64,000 bases of DNA, from positions 62,001-126,000 of the forward strand of contig BSBM01001444.1 of the NCBI GenBank assembly GCA_027924585.1. The letters are read 5' to 3'. The notes below the pieces were generated by a model that searched no databases, was not told the DNA's origin, and was given only the letters and a program-made list of their open reading frames with translations. Source of the DNA: Larix kaempferi. Taxonomy: Eukaryota; Streptophyta; Pinopsida; Pinales; Pinaceae. Position numbers and translations under genes: made by a program. Each line of letters begins with the position of its first letter. The first letter of the stretch is position 1. Positions 23,348-33,159 of the stretch are shown here, in pieces.

Positions 23348-23732
23348 TGTTAGGAACCTATGTCAACCCTTCTCTTTACTATGTTAGTATATTGTTGTTG
23401 GACGCATATGCTTTGTAAGTCGTCCCGTAGTATTTGTTGATCCGTAGTTTATATTAGCCCATAGTATTGACCCATAGTATTGGACGCATATGCTTTGTAA
23501 GTCGTCCTGTAGTATTATATATCCCATGGTTTTGACTCATAGTATTGGGCATAGTTTTAGTATATAAGTGTGTGTTGAGGTCATTGAAGGCACCGTGAAG
23601 TTAATTGTATTGAGCTTGCTCAAAGGAGGTTGCCCCCTCGAAGTGGCCCGTGATCAATATAAAAGCGATTCTGTTCTATTATTTCTGATATCTCGTGTAT
23701 TTGTATTAATTCATTATTGCAGGTACATCACA
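23348..23732 (+). repeat. Left LTR (385 bp)
   Basis: Starts TGTTAGGAACC and ends GGTACATCACA. It carries an 82-bp-spaced repeat around GGACGCATATGCTTTGTAAG (one full period plus a partial one). A TATAAAAG box is near 23658, and GCAGGTACATCACA forms the U5 end. It would drive transcription of the element. Confidence 0.9.
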
Positions 23733-23734
23733 TC

Positions 23735-23753
23735 TGGTATCAGAGCACTTTCC
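23735..23753 (+). promoter_or_regulatory. Primer binding site (tRNA-Met type)
   Basis: TGGTATCAGAGCACTTTCC lies two bases after the left LTR. TGGTATCAGAGC complements the 3' end of plant initiator methionine tRNA, the usual primer of gypsy and copia reverse transcription. Confidence 0.9.
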
Positions 23754-24159
23754 TTGGCACAAGTGGGAAATGTTTTTTTTTCTTTTCTCTTTTTTTGGGC
23801 GGTGACTTTGAGATCAATTTCTGAAACTTTCTACACAAAATCAGAAGACACCGATTGCATATCTGAATTCCTCTTTAAAAAATACGCAGTTTCAAAAAAA
23901 ATATCATCTCATTTGGAGTTCTAAAAGTGGAGATATCGCGGATTTAAAATCAGCAATTTTTCAGAATTTCGGTGACGGCCGCAGAAATTGCGGCGAGAAA
24001 ATCTTTTTACCGAGTGCCCAGATTTCTATTCCGCTTTCATGGGTAGAAGCAGAGTGGTTGTTCCAGTTCCGGAAACATGCTATAATAGCGATTTTGAGAA
24101 ATATAGATACGGTTTTTGAACATTGGGTGGAATTTCTGCCCAAATTTTTTTTTTCTGTT

Positions 24160-24500
24160 GCAGGTTCGGATCTAGGAATAATCCCTATCTGCTTAACTGT
24201 GGGAAGTACTTGGGCATAAGCCCTAAAACTCATTGTGAGGAGTACCACAGGAACCCCGAAGTAGCTGGCCATTGAGAGGACCTGCCAAGCGAAAAGGGCA
24301 ATGACCCCTACCTGATTGACTAGTTCCCACCCGTGAGGTAAACCAAGAGCTGTCGTTTGTGGCAAAGCGGTTATCAGTTTTACCTGAGCCGTGGAGTGAG
24401 GGGTATTGCCACAATACGCAAGCCGTCAGACAGCATTGGTGGCCGCGTGAAAACCCTGAAATGTTAGGAAGCCGCACATACCTGGGGTCCATATCTACTT
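24160..24500. other. GC-richer leader block of unknown origin
   Basis: Within the leader of the gypsy element, this block is visibly richer in G and C than the surroundings and has no similarity to gypsy coding sequence. The minus strand is open for 134 codons from 24365, with a hydrophobic stretch including GVIALFAWQVLSMASYFGV, but no family is recognised and it opposes the element. It may be captured sequence, possibly organellar in style; that is a guess. Confidence 0.35.
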
Positions 24501-24594
24501 TCAGTTGAACTATTGCCGATCACTGCTGCGCCGTTTCAGATCCATTTTGCAAGCCGTTCCAGATCCAGCCGTTCGGAGTTGTTCCAGATTCCTT

Positions 24595-24662
24595 TTGAGC
24601 TATAACCGCTCCAGTCTGTAAAAAAAAAAAAAAAAAAAAAATCCGATCCGTAGCCGCTCCAG

Positions 24663-24693
<31 letters not shown>

Positions 24694-24740
24694 TCCGATC
24701 CTTAGCCGCTCCAGTCTTTAAAAAAAAAAAAAAAACCTGG
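24595..24740 (+). repeat. Three A-tract repeats in the gypsy leader
   Basis: A unit containing CCGCTCCAGT followed by CTGT/TTGT/CTTT, a run of 16-27 A residues and then ATCCGATCC repeats three times at about 50-60 bases. A-tracts lie at about 24618-24640, 24668-24692 and 24720-24735. Open frames read here on the other strand are only poly-phenylalanine. Confidence 0.85.
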
Positions 24741-24856
24741 TTACGGTTGTCACCCGTGCAGGAGCACACACCATGGAGGAAGCACTTGCAACGATCCAAA
24801 CCAAACTCCAAGATCTGGATGAAATTTTTTTCAGCCTCCATCTTCAGCATTAAGCC

Positions 24857-25207
24857 ATGAACAATACCAGACAACCAGAATCTTTTGCAGCCACCAGGTT
24901 CTCTGCTTCTAGCAATTTTCGTGGGCCGAAGCTTGATTTTCCTCGCTTCAATGGTACTGATCCGACTGGATGGATATACCGAGCAGAACAATATTTCAGA
25001 ATGCATAATACTTTTTATGTTCAGAAAGTTCCACTTGCATCCTTTCATTTGGAGCAGGAAGCCCTTCAATGGTACCGTTGGTACATCAAAGCTCATCCCG
25101 AGCCAAACTGGACAGATTTTTGCCAACTCATTTTGCCACGATTTGGTCCTAGTGCTTTTGCGACTTCACAAGAGCACTCACTAAACTTCACCAAACTGGC
25201 ACAGTGA
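24857..25207 (+). pseudogene. Gypsy Gag N-terminal part, frameshifted
   Basis: Opens with MNNTRQPESFAATRFS and includes PKLDFPRFNGTDPTGWIYRA and EQYFRMHN, the usual N-terminal half of a chromovirus-type Gag. It ends at TGA 25205-25207 because the frame shifts between about 25150 and 25190. The Gag sequence continues in the frame of the next entry (K-L-H-Q-T-G-T-V-R-E-Y-Q). Confidence 0.8.
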
Positions 25208-27255
25208 GAGAGTATCAGATGGAATTTGAGAAACTAGCCAATCACACAGAAGGATTGTCTGATGAATTCTACAGGAGTTGTTTTATCAGTGGTCTCAAGG
25301 ATGAAATCCGCTCAGAGGTCAAAATGTTTTGTCCCAACACAATGATGGAAGTCCTAGGGTTGGCTAAGTTGGCCGAGGACAAGATCGCAGCTCAACAACG
25401 CTCCAAACCCACCGTTGTTCCCTTCAGAAATATGGGTTCCCAACGACCTCCCATCACGCCTGCTCCTCAACCAACACCTATCAAGCATTTGTCTGAAATA
25501 GAAATGCAGGCACACCGAGAAAAAGGGCTTTGCTATAATTGTGATGAGAAATTCACTCGGGGACATAGATGTGTTCAACAAAAGCTCTATATCTTGGATG
25601 TGGATTCTCCGCCTGCCTTAGAACTTGGTGAAGAAGCTACAGATACAGTAGATGATCCGGTCGACATGCAACACCCGCCTGTTGACACCCCATCTCAGGA
25701 TGACCCACCCGAGATCTCTCTCCATGCTGTAACTGGCGTCACCACCCCACAAACAATGCGGGTCAGGGGATACTTCAAGAAGCTCCCTCTTACCATACTC
25801 ATTGATTCTGGTAGCACTCATAACTTCATTGACCCTCGAATTGCCAAACAGGCTGATTGTTTTGTCCATCCTTGCTCCAACTTTGAAGTCATCGTTGCCA
25901 ATGGGGGCACCTTACCTTGCAAGGGGAAGTGTCACAATGTGCGTATCTCTATGGAAGATTATAACCTACGCTCCGACATGTTTGACTTGTCCTTAGGCAG
26001 ATGTGATGTGGTTTTGGGCGTTCAATGGTTACGCACACTTGGCCCCATCTTATGGGATTTTGCTGAACTCTGGATGCAGTTTAACGTCAATGGAGCACAA
26101 CACAAATTTCGGGGCTTACAACCAGGGTCTCTCTGCATCATCAGTTCACATCGCCTGGAAAAAATCCTTAAGAAGAATTCACATGGTGTCATCGCTCAGC
26201 TCAATTCAATTCAGATGCACCCATCAACAGTCTCCACTACTTCCTTGGATATATATGCAGGTATCCTTGCTGAACCAATGAGCTTGCTGCCTTCAAGAGA
26301 CCTTTCCGGTAAGAATGTAACCACATCTACCTCTCAGCAGGAAATGATGGCTATGTTGCATGCAGTACAGAAGTGGCAGCCATACCTATTAGGCAATTAT
26401 TTTTGCATCAAGACTGATCTCCCGAGTCTGGAAAATTTTCTGGAACAATGGGTCTCCTCCCCAACACACCTGCAATGGGTTATCCAACTCATGGGTTATC
26501 CCTATGTGATCACTTACAAGAAGGGTAAGGACAATATGGTGGAAGATGCTCCTTCTCGCACAATTGATGACCCAGTTTCTCTTACATCTCTTTCTCTGCT
26601 TGTTCCAAAGTGGTTGCCATATGTTCAACAGGGCTATCTCTTCTATGATCTCCATGCTTCTTCATCAACATGGCACTCTGGGTTCTGCAAAATGTATGAC
26701 CAGGAACAATGTAACTTCTTTTGGCTGGGACTAAAAATGACAATTCAACAGCTGGTGGCTAACGATGATACTTTCCAAGTCAACAAGGGGGAACCGACAC
26801 TCCTTTCGGGATTGATCAAACCCTTGCCCATCACTACACAGCTTTGGACAAGTATTTCTATGGATTTCCTAGCAGCACTCTGGTGGTACAATACCACATC
26901 TCAAAGGACACCATATGAAGCAGTCTATGGACAAACACCGCCAATTCTTCTTCCATACACCCTTAGCAGCTCCCCAGTTCAGGAAATTGACTCGGTTCTT
27001 CGAAACCGCGATCAGATTCTTCTCATTCTGCAGGACAATCTTCACATGGCCAGAACTTGCCTGAAACAACAAGCCGATCAGCACCGTTCTGAGCGCATTT
27101 TCCACGCAGCTGACAGGGTTCTTCTTCATCTACATCCTTCCAAGCAATCCTCCTTGACACTCCAAAGGCGTCAGTGGCCCGAAATGCAAACCAAGGATGC
27201 TACCGGGGAACCACTCCTTCAGATTCTGCAGCAATTTCTCCAACCAAAGCTTTGA
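25204..27255 (+). CDS. Gag-protease-RNase H-integrase-tail polyprotein lacking RT
   Basis: An open frame of 683 codons. It begins inside Gag (REYQMEFEKLANHTEGLSDE) without its own ATG, the first codon being GTG. Domains in order: Gag core to about residue 100, zinc knuckle CYNC...GHRC (about 110-123), aspartic protease I-D-S-G-S-T-H-N-F (about 199) and V-V-L-G-V-Q-W-L. The protein then jumps at about residue 370 to RNase H (MMAMLHAVQKWQPYLLGNYF to Y-K-K-G-K-D-N-M-V). Integrase starts at T-S-I-S-M-D-F and jumps at about residue 560 to W-W-Y-N-T-T-S-Q-R-T-P-Y-E-A-V-Y-G, losing the catalytic Asp-Asp-Glu region. The whole RT is gone. Both deletions keep frame. Element-supplied copying and integration are impossible, but Gag and protease could in principle be made. 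Confidence 0.85.
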   Translation: MREYQMEFEKLANHTEGLSDEFYRSCFISGLKDEIRSEVKMFCPNTMMEVLGLAKLAEDKIAAQQRSKPTVVPFRNMGSQRPPITPAPQPTPIKHLSEIEMQAHREKGLCYNCDEKFTRGHRCVQQKLYILDVDSPPALELGEEATDTVDDPVDMQHPPVDTPSQDDPPEISLHAVTGVTTPQTMRVRGYFKKLPLTILIDSGSTHNFIDPRIAKQADCFVHPCSNFEVIVANGGTLPCKGKCHNVRISMEDYNLRSDMFDLSLGRCDVVLGVQWLRTLGPILWDFAELWMQFNVNGAQHKFRGLQPGSLCIISSHRLEKILKKNSHGVIAQLNSIQMHPSTVSTTSLDIYAGILAEPMSLLPSRDLSGKNVTTSTSQQEMMAMLHAVQKWQPYLLGNYFCIKTDLPSLENFLEQWVSSPTHLQWVIQLMGYPYVITYKKGKDNMVEDAPSRTIDDPVSLTSLSLLVPKWLPYVQQGYLFYDLHASSSTWHSGFCKMYDQEQCNFFWLGLKMTIQQLVANDDTFQVNKGEPTLLSGLIKPLPITTQLWTSISMDFLAALWWYNTTSQRTPYEAVYGQTPPILLPYTLSSSPVQEIDSVLRNRDQILLILQDNLHMARTCLKQQADQHRSERIFHAADRVLLHLHPSKQSSLTLQRRQWPEMQTKDATGEPLLQILQQFLQPKL

Positions 27256-27270
27256 GGACAAAGCTTTTTC

Positions 27271-27284
27271 TAAGGGAGAGGGGA
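27271..27284 (+). promoter_or_regulatory. Polypurine tract of the gypsy element
   Basis: TAAGGGAGAGGGGA directly precedes the right LTR (TGTTAGG at 27285). It follows TTTGAGGACAAAGC, the typical end of gypsy coding sequence, and would prime plus-strand cDNA synthesis. Confidence 0.85.
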
Positions 27285-27751
27285 TGTTAGGAACCTATGT
27301 CAACCCTTCTCTTTACTATGTTAGTATATTGTTGTTGGACGCATATGCTTTGTAAGTCGTCCCGTAGTATTTGTTGATCCGTAGTTTATATTAGCCCATA
27401 GTATTGACCCATAGTATTGGACGCATATGCTTTGTAAGTCGTCCCGTAGTATTTGTTGATCCGTAGTTTATATTAGCCCATAGTATTGACCCATAGTATT
27501 GGACGCATATGCTTTGTAAGTCGTCCTGTAGTATTATATGTCCCATGGTTTTGACTCATAGTATTGGGCATAGACTTAGTATATAAGTGTGTGTTGAGGT
27601 CATTGAAGGCACCGTGAAGTTAATTGTATTGAGCTTGCTCAAAGGAGGTTGCCCCCTCGAAGTGGCCCGTGATCAATATAAAAGCGATTCTGTTCTATTA
27701 TTTCTGATATCTCGTGTATTTGCATTAATTCATTATTGCAGGTACATCACA
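27285..27751 (+). repeat. Right LTR (467 bp)
   Basis: Same ends as the left LTR, but 82 bp longer because the GGACGCATATGC...CATAGTATTGACCCATAGTATT unit occurs one more time. Outside that, only a few base differences from the left LTR were noticed (for example near 27540, 27572 and 27722). Confidence 0.9.
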
Positions 27752-27756
27752 GCAAT

Positions 27757-28828
27757 TAAGAACATTTTTACTGGTATAACTACTTGGACATGAAACTCTC
27801 TTCAGGTTTGCTTGTTAAGTTAGTTTTCTGAAAAACATGATGTGGGGGAGTTGGCATGTTTTATCCTCTGGGAGACTTGGAAGTCTCATAATCATGGGAT
27901 TTTTTAAAATAAACATTTTCACCCCTCATTTTGTGCAGGGAAGGCACTTGCAGGTTTCAAATAATTCACAGGATTTTCTTTCTTCCATCCTCCATCAATC
28001 CCTTACCACATATCTCTGACTCCTCTCAGCTTCGAAGGAGGATATGCTATGTTCGACGGAGCCTCACAGGCGAATGGCAGTTTGTGTGGGGCATGGGCGG
28101 TCATATTTTTGGATCCTTCACGACACATTTACCTTTGGTTGAATTGTGGATTTGGAACAAACACCAAGAGTCAACTGTGTGCACTATGGTTGTCTTTTTT
28201 ATACAAAGTACAGGCGGATTTCCCTACAACTCGTGGTTGGTGATTCTCTGGTTATTATAAACTGGGCTAGTGGTATAGGATCAATTCATGCTATTTATCT
28301 TTCTCATTGGATGAAGCAGATGCAGGCTCTTCTGCTAGGGATGTAGGGCATCATTTTTCCCATATTTTCTATGAAGCCAATTGTTTAGCAGATTCTCTTT
28401 CCCAGCGTGGTCTGTTGGCTCGAGAGGGCTTTATACATTATGAATATTGGGATGATCTTTCATTGACTGACTGGGGGTCTCTATCGATCTATCAGGGCTA
28501 GTTTTTGTTCTGGATTTTTTCTTTTTGTATATTTTAGCGGCGGATCCTTTAGATCCTATATATTTTGATCTTCTTTTTGGTTTGGGTTCCAGTAGCTATT
28601 AGGTTGGGGGTGATCTTTCCCTGGTATTGGCAGGTGTGACTTGGCAAGTGTTGCCTTTGGTTTTGATGGGTTTAGTCTATGTTTTCCTTGGGTCTTGGAT
28701 ATAGGTCTTTGGACACAATGTTATTTCAGCCACTACATTGTGTTTCCTTTTGTGAAGGATCGGGATCTTTTGTAAACATTTATATACTTTAATTTGAAGT
28801 ATTGACTTTTTTCTATGTGAAAAAAAAA
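27757..28828 (+). pseudogene. LINE 3' end with RNase H and poly(A)
   Basis: From 27757 the third LINE copy resumes. After AATCCCTT at 27997 it continues into sequence found only here. An RNase H domain can be read in pieces: FDGASQANGSLCGAWAVIF (28050), then I-G-D-S-L-V-I-I-N-W-A-S-G (about 28225-28270) and A-N-C-L-A-D-S-L-S-Q-R-G near 28377, with frameshifts between them. A T-rich 3' leader (28502-28819) ends in nine A residues. This tells what copies 1 and 2 lack. Confidence 0.8.
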
Positions 28829-29774
28829 GTCCTACTCAATCCATGTGAGTGGTCCATAAGAACGAAGCGTTAAAAAATTAAAATTTCCATTTCCCATAGG
28901 AATTTAAAATATTAGATTCAACCACTAAATATGTTCAATGTTATCCTGAAGAAACAAAAAAACATGTGGTTCAAAAATGCTCGGACAATGTATGAGGCTA
29001 ATACCATATCCAAGTTTCACGTCACATTCACTGGAAGACTCATTGGCGAACCAACCAAACTGGCAAAAGATATCTCATGCTTGCTCGGATAAACCTCATT
29101 AACAGAAGTGGCATTTTTAGTTTTCCCCTAAGTCAACAGATTTGATGCCCTCTTCAAACAGAGACTCTTGACAAAAATCCAATCATGGTGAAGTTGCGCC
29201 AACTACCTTTAAAATTTCATGCTATATCTGGTTGTCGTCAGCTTTTCTAATCATTTGTACTGATGTCAATTCGTACCGACATCAATCCAAGCATAATGCA
29301 CTAATTGTTCTGATGGTTCTACTAAATTTAGAACACAAGGTTATAAGTTTATTTTTCACTAAATGTGGCTCATTACAACTCATCACGTCACATCACTATC
29401 ATAGTAACTTGTTAAATGCGGCTGACGTCCGCCAGCCTCTAAGGGGTAGGGAGGAAAATTCTAGACGGACGTAAGCAACCAAAAACTAATAAACATTCAA
29501 ATAAATATTTAAAAATTAAATAAAAAAATAAAAAAATAAAAATAAATAAATATATATATATATAATATAAAAAATTAAAACTTTTAAAAACTAGAAAATT
29601 TTGCCATGTATATGGATATTAATATGAATCACCAATTCATATATTGTCCCTTGCATCAACATAATAAATTCATATCAAATTCTCTATCTAGATTGTAACA
29701 CCCATCTCCATATGTTTGCCCAATATAATATTTTACAAAATTACATATAAAGTAATAATAATAATATTAGCCCC
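28829..29774. other. AT-rich sequence without a recognised gene
   Basis: No gene or element identified. A small inverted pair GACGTCCG (about 29424) and CGGACGT (about 29465) and an A/T-only run at 29505-29580 are the only visible structures. Confidence 0.5.
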
Positions 29775-29965
29775 TAATGTGTAAACGAGTTGGCAATAGC
29801 ATTGTTAAGGTACTCCTTGCGAAGTAGCGAGTTCAAACCTCAAATAGCCTACGCACCTGTGTGAGTGCACTTGGAGGTTATAGTGGCGACAAACCGGAAT
29901 CGATCTCATGTCACACGAGTATGAGCCCAGCCCAATTACCAATTCCTCCACATACCAAAAACAAA
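29775..29965 (+). mobile_element. tRNA-derived SINE-like copy
   Basis: TAAACGAGTTGGCAATAGC (A-box-like, about 29780-29798) and GAGTTCAAACCTC (B-box, about 29829-29841) are spaced as in a tRNA gene. A body follows with GTGTGAGTGCACTTGGAGG, ending in a pyrimidine/A-rich tail. The family differs from the dimer at 10.9 kb. No target duplication was identified. Confidence 0.5.
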
Positions 29966-30624
29966 AGTAATAATAACAATGTTTAAATATCATTGATACT
30001 TTTTTATTGTTTTTATATGTTGATTGTAGTCAATGAATTTATACATCCTAGACATTGCACATATAGTAGTTAGGTTTAGGCATTGCATAAAGGGTAATTA
30101 GGTGCATCTACATCCATGTGTCACGAAAAATTGGAAAAAAAAAACTCTCCTCCATAAAAATGAGAAAGAAAAAAATTAAAAGGGAATCATTATAATAAAA
30201 TAAACTAGCATAGATCCATCTAAACTCTAGATCTATCAAGCATCAAGTGGGGTCAAATATTTTGAGATGCATATATTTTTCCAATTTTTGTACTTTAAAG
30301 ACTTGCATCTTGAAAGCTTTGATCCCACTAAGAACTTTATAAATATGAAGTTTAGATGAATTTATGCTAGTATATATATTATTATATACATTCTTACATC
30401 TACAATTGATACTAACTTTAGGGCTAATAATAACCATCGAGAAGTGGTGCATTAAATGGTGTATATATTATGAAATCTACATTTTGTGCAATGGTACATT
30501 AAATGGTGTATACATGAATTTATACACTATCAAATATGACTATGTATATATTATTTATTGCACCGCTACTTGATGCTTATTGTTTGCCACCCTAAGATGG
30601 ATTAAGTATGCTCTATGACAAGAA

Positions 30625-30890
30625 TCCAAAGGCAATTTGGCCCAAGCAAAGCAAGAGGAGTATTTAGAGACAAGGAGAGGTGGTATAGTGTGGGGATCTA
30701 AAAGTAATTTGGGCCCAATGGAAATGAGATGAGTATTTAAAGATAAAGAAGGTGATATGGTGTATACTAGACTTTAATTGTTGAGTCATAAAACAAAATA
30801 TCATAAAGCTTAAAAATGGAAGGGTTCGTTGAGTCATCAAACAAAATATCAAAAAGCTTTTCATAAAGCTTAAAAATGGAAGGGGTCGTG
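30625..30890. repeat. Two adjacent short tandem duplications
   Basis: A 73-bp unit (AATTTGGCCCAAGC at 30633, AATTTGGGCCCAATG at 30706) is followed by a unit of 48-60 bp with GTTGAGTCAT...AAAGCTTAAAAATGGAAGGG, present twice between about 30781 and 30890. Confidence 0.7.
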
Positions 30891-31079
30891 AAGGATTGCT
30901 AGTTGTTACCATCGGCAGCATGAATGATGTTGGAGTTGACTTCATTGTGACACACAAAACCCTCTAAATCAAGGGGTGGATAAGTAGGTTTGATGTTGAT
31001 GCTTACATCTATGTGTGCATGAAACACAAGTTCCATGTTCAGCCTTCTATGATATGTCAAAGTTGTTGTTCCATTACCC

Positions 31080-31425
31080 AAACTTTGTTTTCAATGATTA
31101 GTAGTTTCCTCCATGCTAAAGTCTTTGATCTAGTCAAATGATGAAATTGCGAGTGAATAAAGGGAATATTACTCTCAACATCCTAAAGGAAAATGTCAGC
31201 CTCTTTCAACTCGTTCGACATACCTTTTAATACCTGGTACTCACCAATTATCTCTCACCTCAACTCAACAACCATATTTTGCGCAAAATCAATTATGTTA
31301 TCAATTACATTCTTTATTCCCCCCATATTGATTTTAGTTTCCCTCGCTATTTGGTAAGGACAATGCTTCATGTTAGGATCAAGCTCTTGCCGCCATAATA
31401 TATTTGTCGAATATTACTCTTTTAA
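31080..31425 (-). pseudogene. Unrecognised protein-like remnant
   Basis: The minus strand reads about 110 residues with two or three stops, including ELDPNMKHCPYQIARETKIN, then NVIDNIIDFAQNMVVELR and HSQFHHLTRSKTLAWRK. It looks coding in texture, but I do not recognise the family; a decayed transposon or host gene is equally possible. Confidence 0.25.
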
Positions 31426-32769
31426 ATTGCGAACAGTTAGAAAGGCAAAACTATAATCACAAGAGAAACTATATTTATGGACCATCTCTTGATTTCCAAC
31501 AAGAGCCATGAGGTGGCAATGTCTTTGACATTGTCACTAGCTCAAAAGCGATGCTCGTGCATGTCTTTGTCTATTTAATGATATATGTGTTCTCAATCTT
31601 AGTGTTTTTCCTCTCATATGTGTGCATTTTTGAATGTCTACAGTGAGCTTTATTTGTTCTCTTTCTCTTGTTTTTTTCAATATGTACACACAATTCATTT
31701 GCTAATTTAACCTTTGTAATTGCATTACAATTCATGGAAAGCTACCTCAAGATATATATTCATGGTTGGAGAAAAAAACCAATGCCTGTAAAAAGCAATG
31801 TTGTTGGACTAGAAAATACCAAAATATGTTCGCAACCAATTCATTCTTGAAGGGGAAAATAAAAACATGGAGACGACCATGCTTTCTTGTTACTATGCTG
31901 GAAAAAAGAATATCATGAGAGAATCTATTGAGAAACAAATGCACGACATGAAATGTCATTTTTAATGGCTTGCACAAGTTACCCAACTATGCAACGAGGA
32001 CAGATTGAAGGACCCCTTTTGAAATTCAACATGCAGGACAAAAGTTTGAGGCTATCATAATGCCTTTTGCTGTCGTCTGTTTTGCGCAAGGATTTTTGTC
32101 GTGGAAGGGGGTTTGTGTGGGTGACAATCTAGAACCAAAAAATATTGGATAAAGAGATCCATATCTGGGTTTATTATATCACGACATTTGTGGAAGAAAT
32201 ATGAGACATTCGAACATGGAGTAGCACGACAATTTTTCAGTTGTGGGGACAACCAGTAGCAATGCATGGAGGTATGTCACTTCTCCCCATTTGTGAGAAA
32301 ATATGGTATCCCTTCCATGCAATGATTTGACTGCTAGAATCTATGGAGGTGTAGAAACCCCACCCCCGTCCCAATTTGAACCTGTACCCTCCTAGGAGGG
32401 AACACATGTTCTTAATCCATTAGGCACACTTAACTTGTATATGTTACAGTCATAACCCATAATCCATTTTAACACTTATTTTGAATATGTTTGAAAAAAG
32501 AGTATTACTCTCATGAGCAATGGATATGTAGCTTTTGGTTGGAGAATTTAAGAAGTCTTATGGAAACTTAGGAATCTTGTGGGTATTTATATTTTTTAAT
32601 GGAGTAAGGTAATCGTTAGACATTTTGCACTTTTTGGGCCCTTTTTGCTAGAATCCGACGACAAATCGTTGTTGAAATCGCGAGTTTTCATTGTTGAAAT
32701 TGCTTTTCTTGATTGCATAAATGGATTTAGTGCCCTCCAAAACCCTTGGGCACCCCAATTATGTAATTT

Positions 32770-32775
<6 letters not shown>

Positions 32776-32842
<67 letters not shown>
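32776..32842. repeat. (TA)n microsatellite
   Basis: About 33 uninterrupted AT dinucleotides, flanked by ATTTCAACA on the left and GCAATTTTAACAATTTCAAC on the right. Confidence 0.97.
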
Positions 32843-32845
<3 letters not shown>

Positions 32846-32988
32846 ATTTTAACAATTTCAACTGGATTTCGAGAAAGAAAAATTGCTAGAAAAACGATGC
32901 AAAAAATCTAATGTTTATCTTACCCTTTTGTTAATTGAATGTCTGGCTTTGTTAATCCACTATTGAACATAAAATTAATATCATCCGA

Positions 32989-33159
32989 CATTTTGGAGTT
33001 TTCACTGCGATGGAAAAAATAGAACAATCAACGTTTGGAACCCACCATTGAGGCTCATCATCAGGACAAAGACTGAAAACCGGTCCTGATGATGAGCCTC
33101 AGTGGTGGGTTCAAAACATTGATTGTTCTGGTTTTTCCATCCGTGAAAATTCCAAAATG
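32989..33159. repeat. 171-bp near-perfect hairpin
   Basis: The left arm 32989-33067 (79 nt) pairs with the right arm 33083-33159 (77 nt) around a 15-nt loop. About eight mismatches or small bulges are spread along the stem, and the innermost 17 pairs (ending CATCATCAGGAC) are perfect. The outer ends are CATTTTGGA/TCCAAAATG. It could be a hairpin-type MITE or a small-RNA precursor. No target duplication was seen. Confidence 0.9.

Larger units (their letters stand above)
23348..27751 (+). mobile_element. Ty3/gypsy element, internally deleted, with two LTRs
   Basis: The target duplication GCAAT (23343-23347 and 27752-27756) flanks TGTTAGG...ATCACA LTRs. Removing the element restores the LINE sequence seen in the other copies. 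A methionine-tRNA-type primer site follows the left LTR, and a purine tract precedes the right one. The interior is about 3.55 kb, shorter than a complete gypsy element, because RT and the integrase core are missing. The LTRs differ at only a handful of bases outside a repeat-number change, so insertion is recent relative to the LINE copies. Confidence 0.92.
12410..28828 (+). mobile_element. Plant L1-type LINE with internal triplication
   Basis: One LINE lies between about 12410 and its A-tail at 28820-28828. Its central segment occurs three times head to tail (12698, 16521 and 20386), and only the last copy is followed by RNase H, 3' leader and poly(A). TCCTACCTAAT (12399) before it and TCCTACTCAAT (28830) after the tail may be a decayed target duplication (9 of 11 bases). 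A gypsy element (23348-27751) interrupts the third copy. All coding parts carry stops and frameshifts. Confidence 0.7.
29966..32770. other. AT-rich stretch, mostly unassigned
   Basis: Contains tandem repeats (30625-30890) and a protein-like minus-strand remnant (31080-31425), both listed separately. Otherwise nothing is recognised. Frames near 31668-31986 and 32055-32267 lack family motifs. Confidence 0.45.

Noticed and set aside
23568-23924. 118-codon frame spanning the left LTR end and primer site
   Set aside because: Lies across LTR and leader; the same LTR frame recurs at 27587 and has no domain.
24536-25126. 196-codon minus-strand frame
   Set aside because: Contains poly-Phe from A-tracts and overlaps the Gag region of the plus-strand gypsy element.
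32645-32911. Open frame with a long Ile-Tyr repeat
   Set aside because: It is translation of the TA microsatellite.
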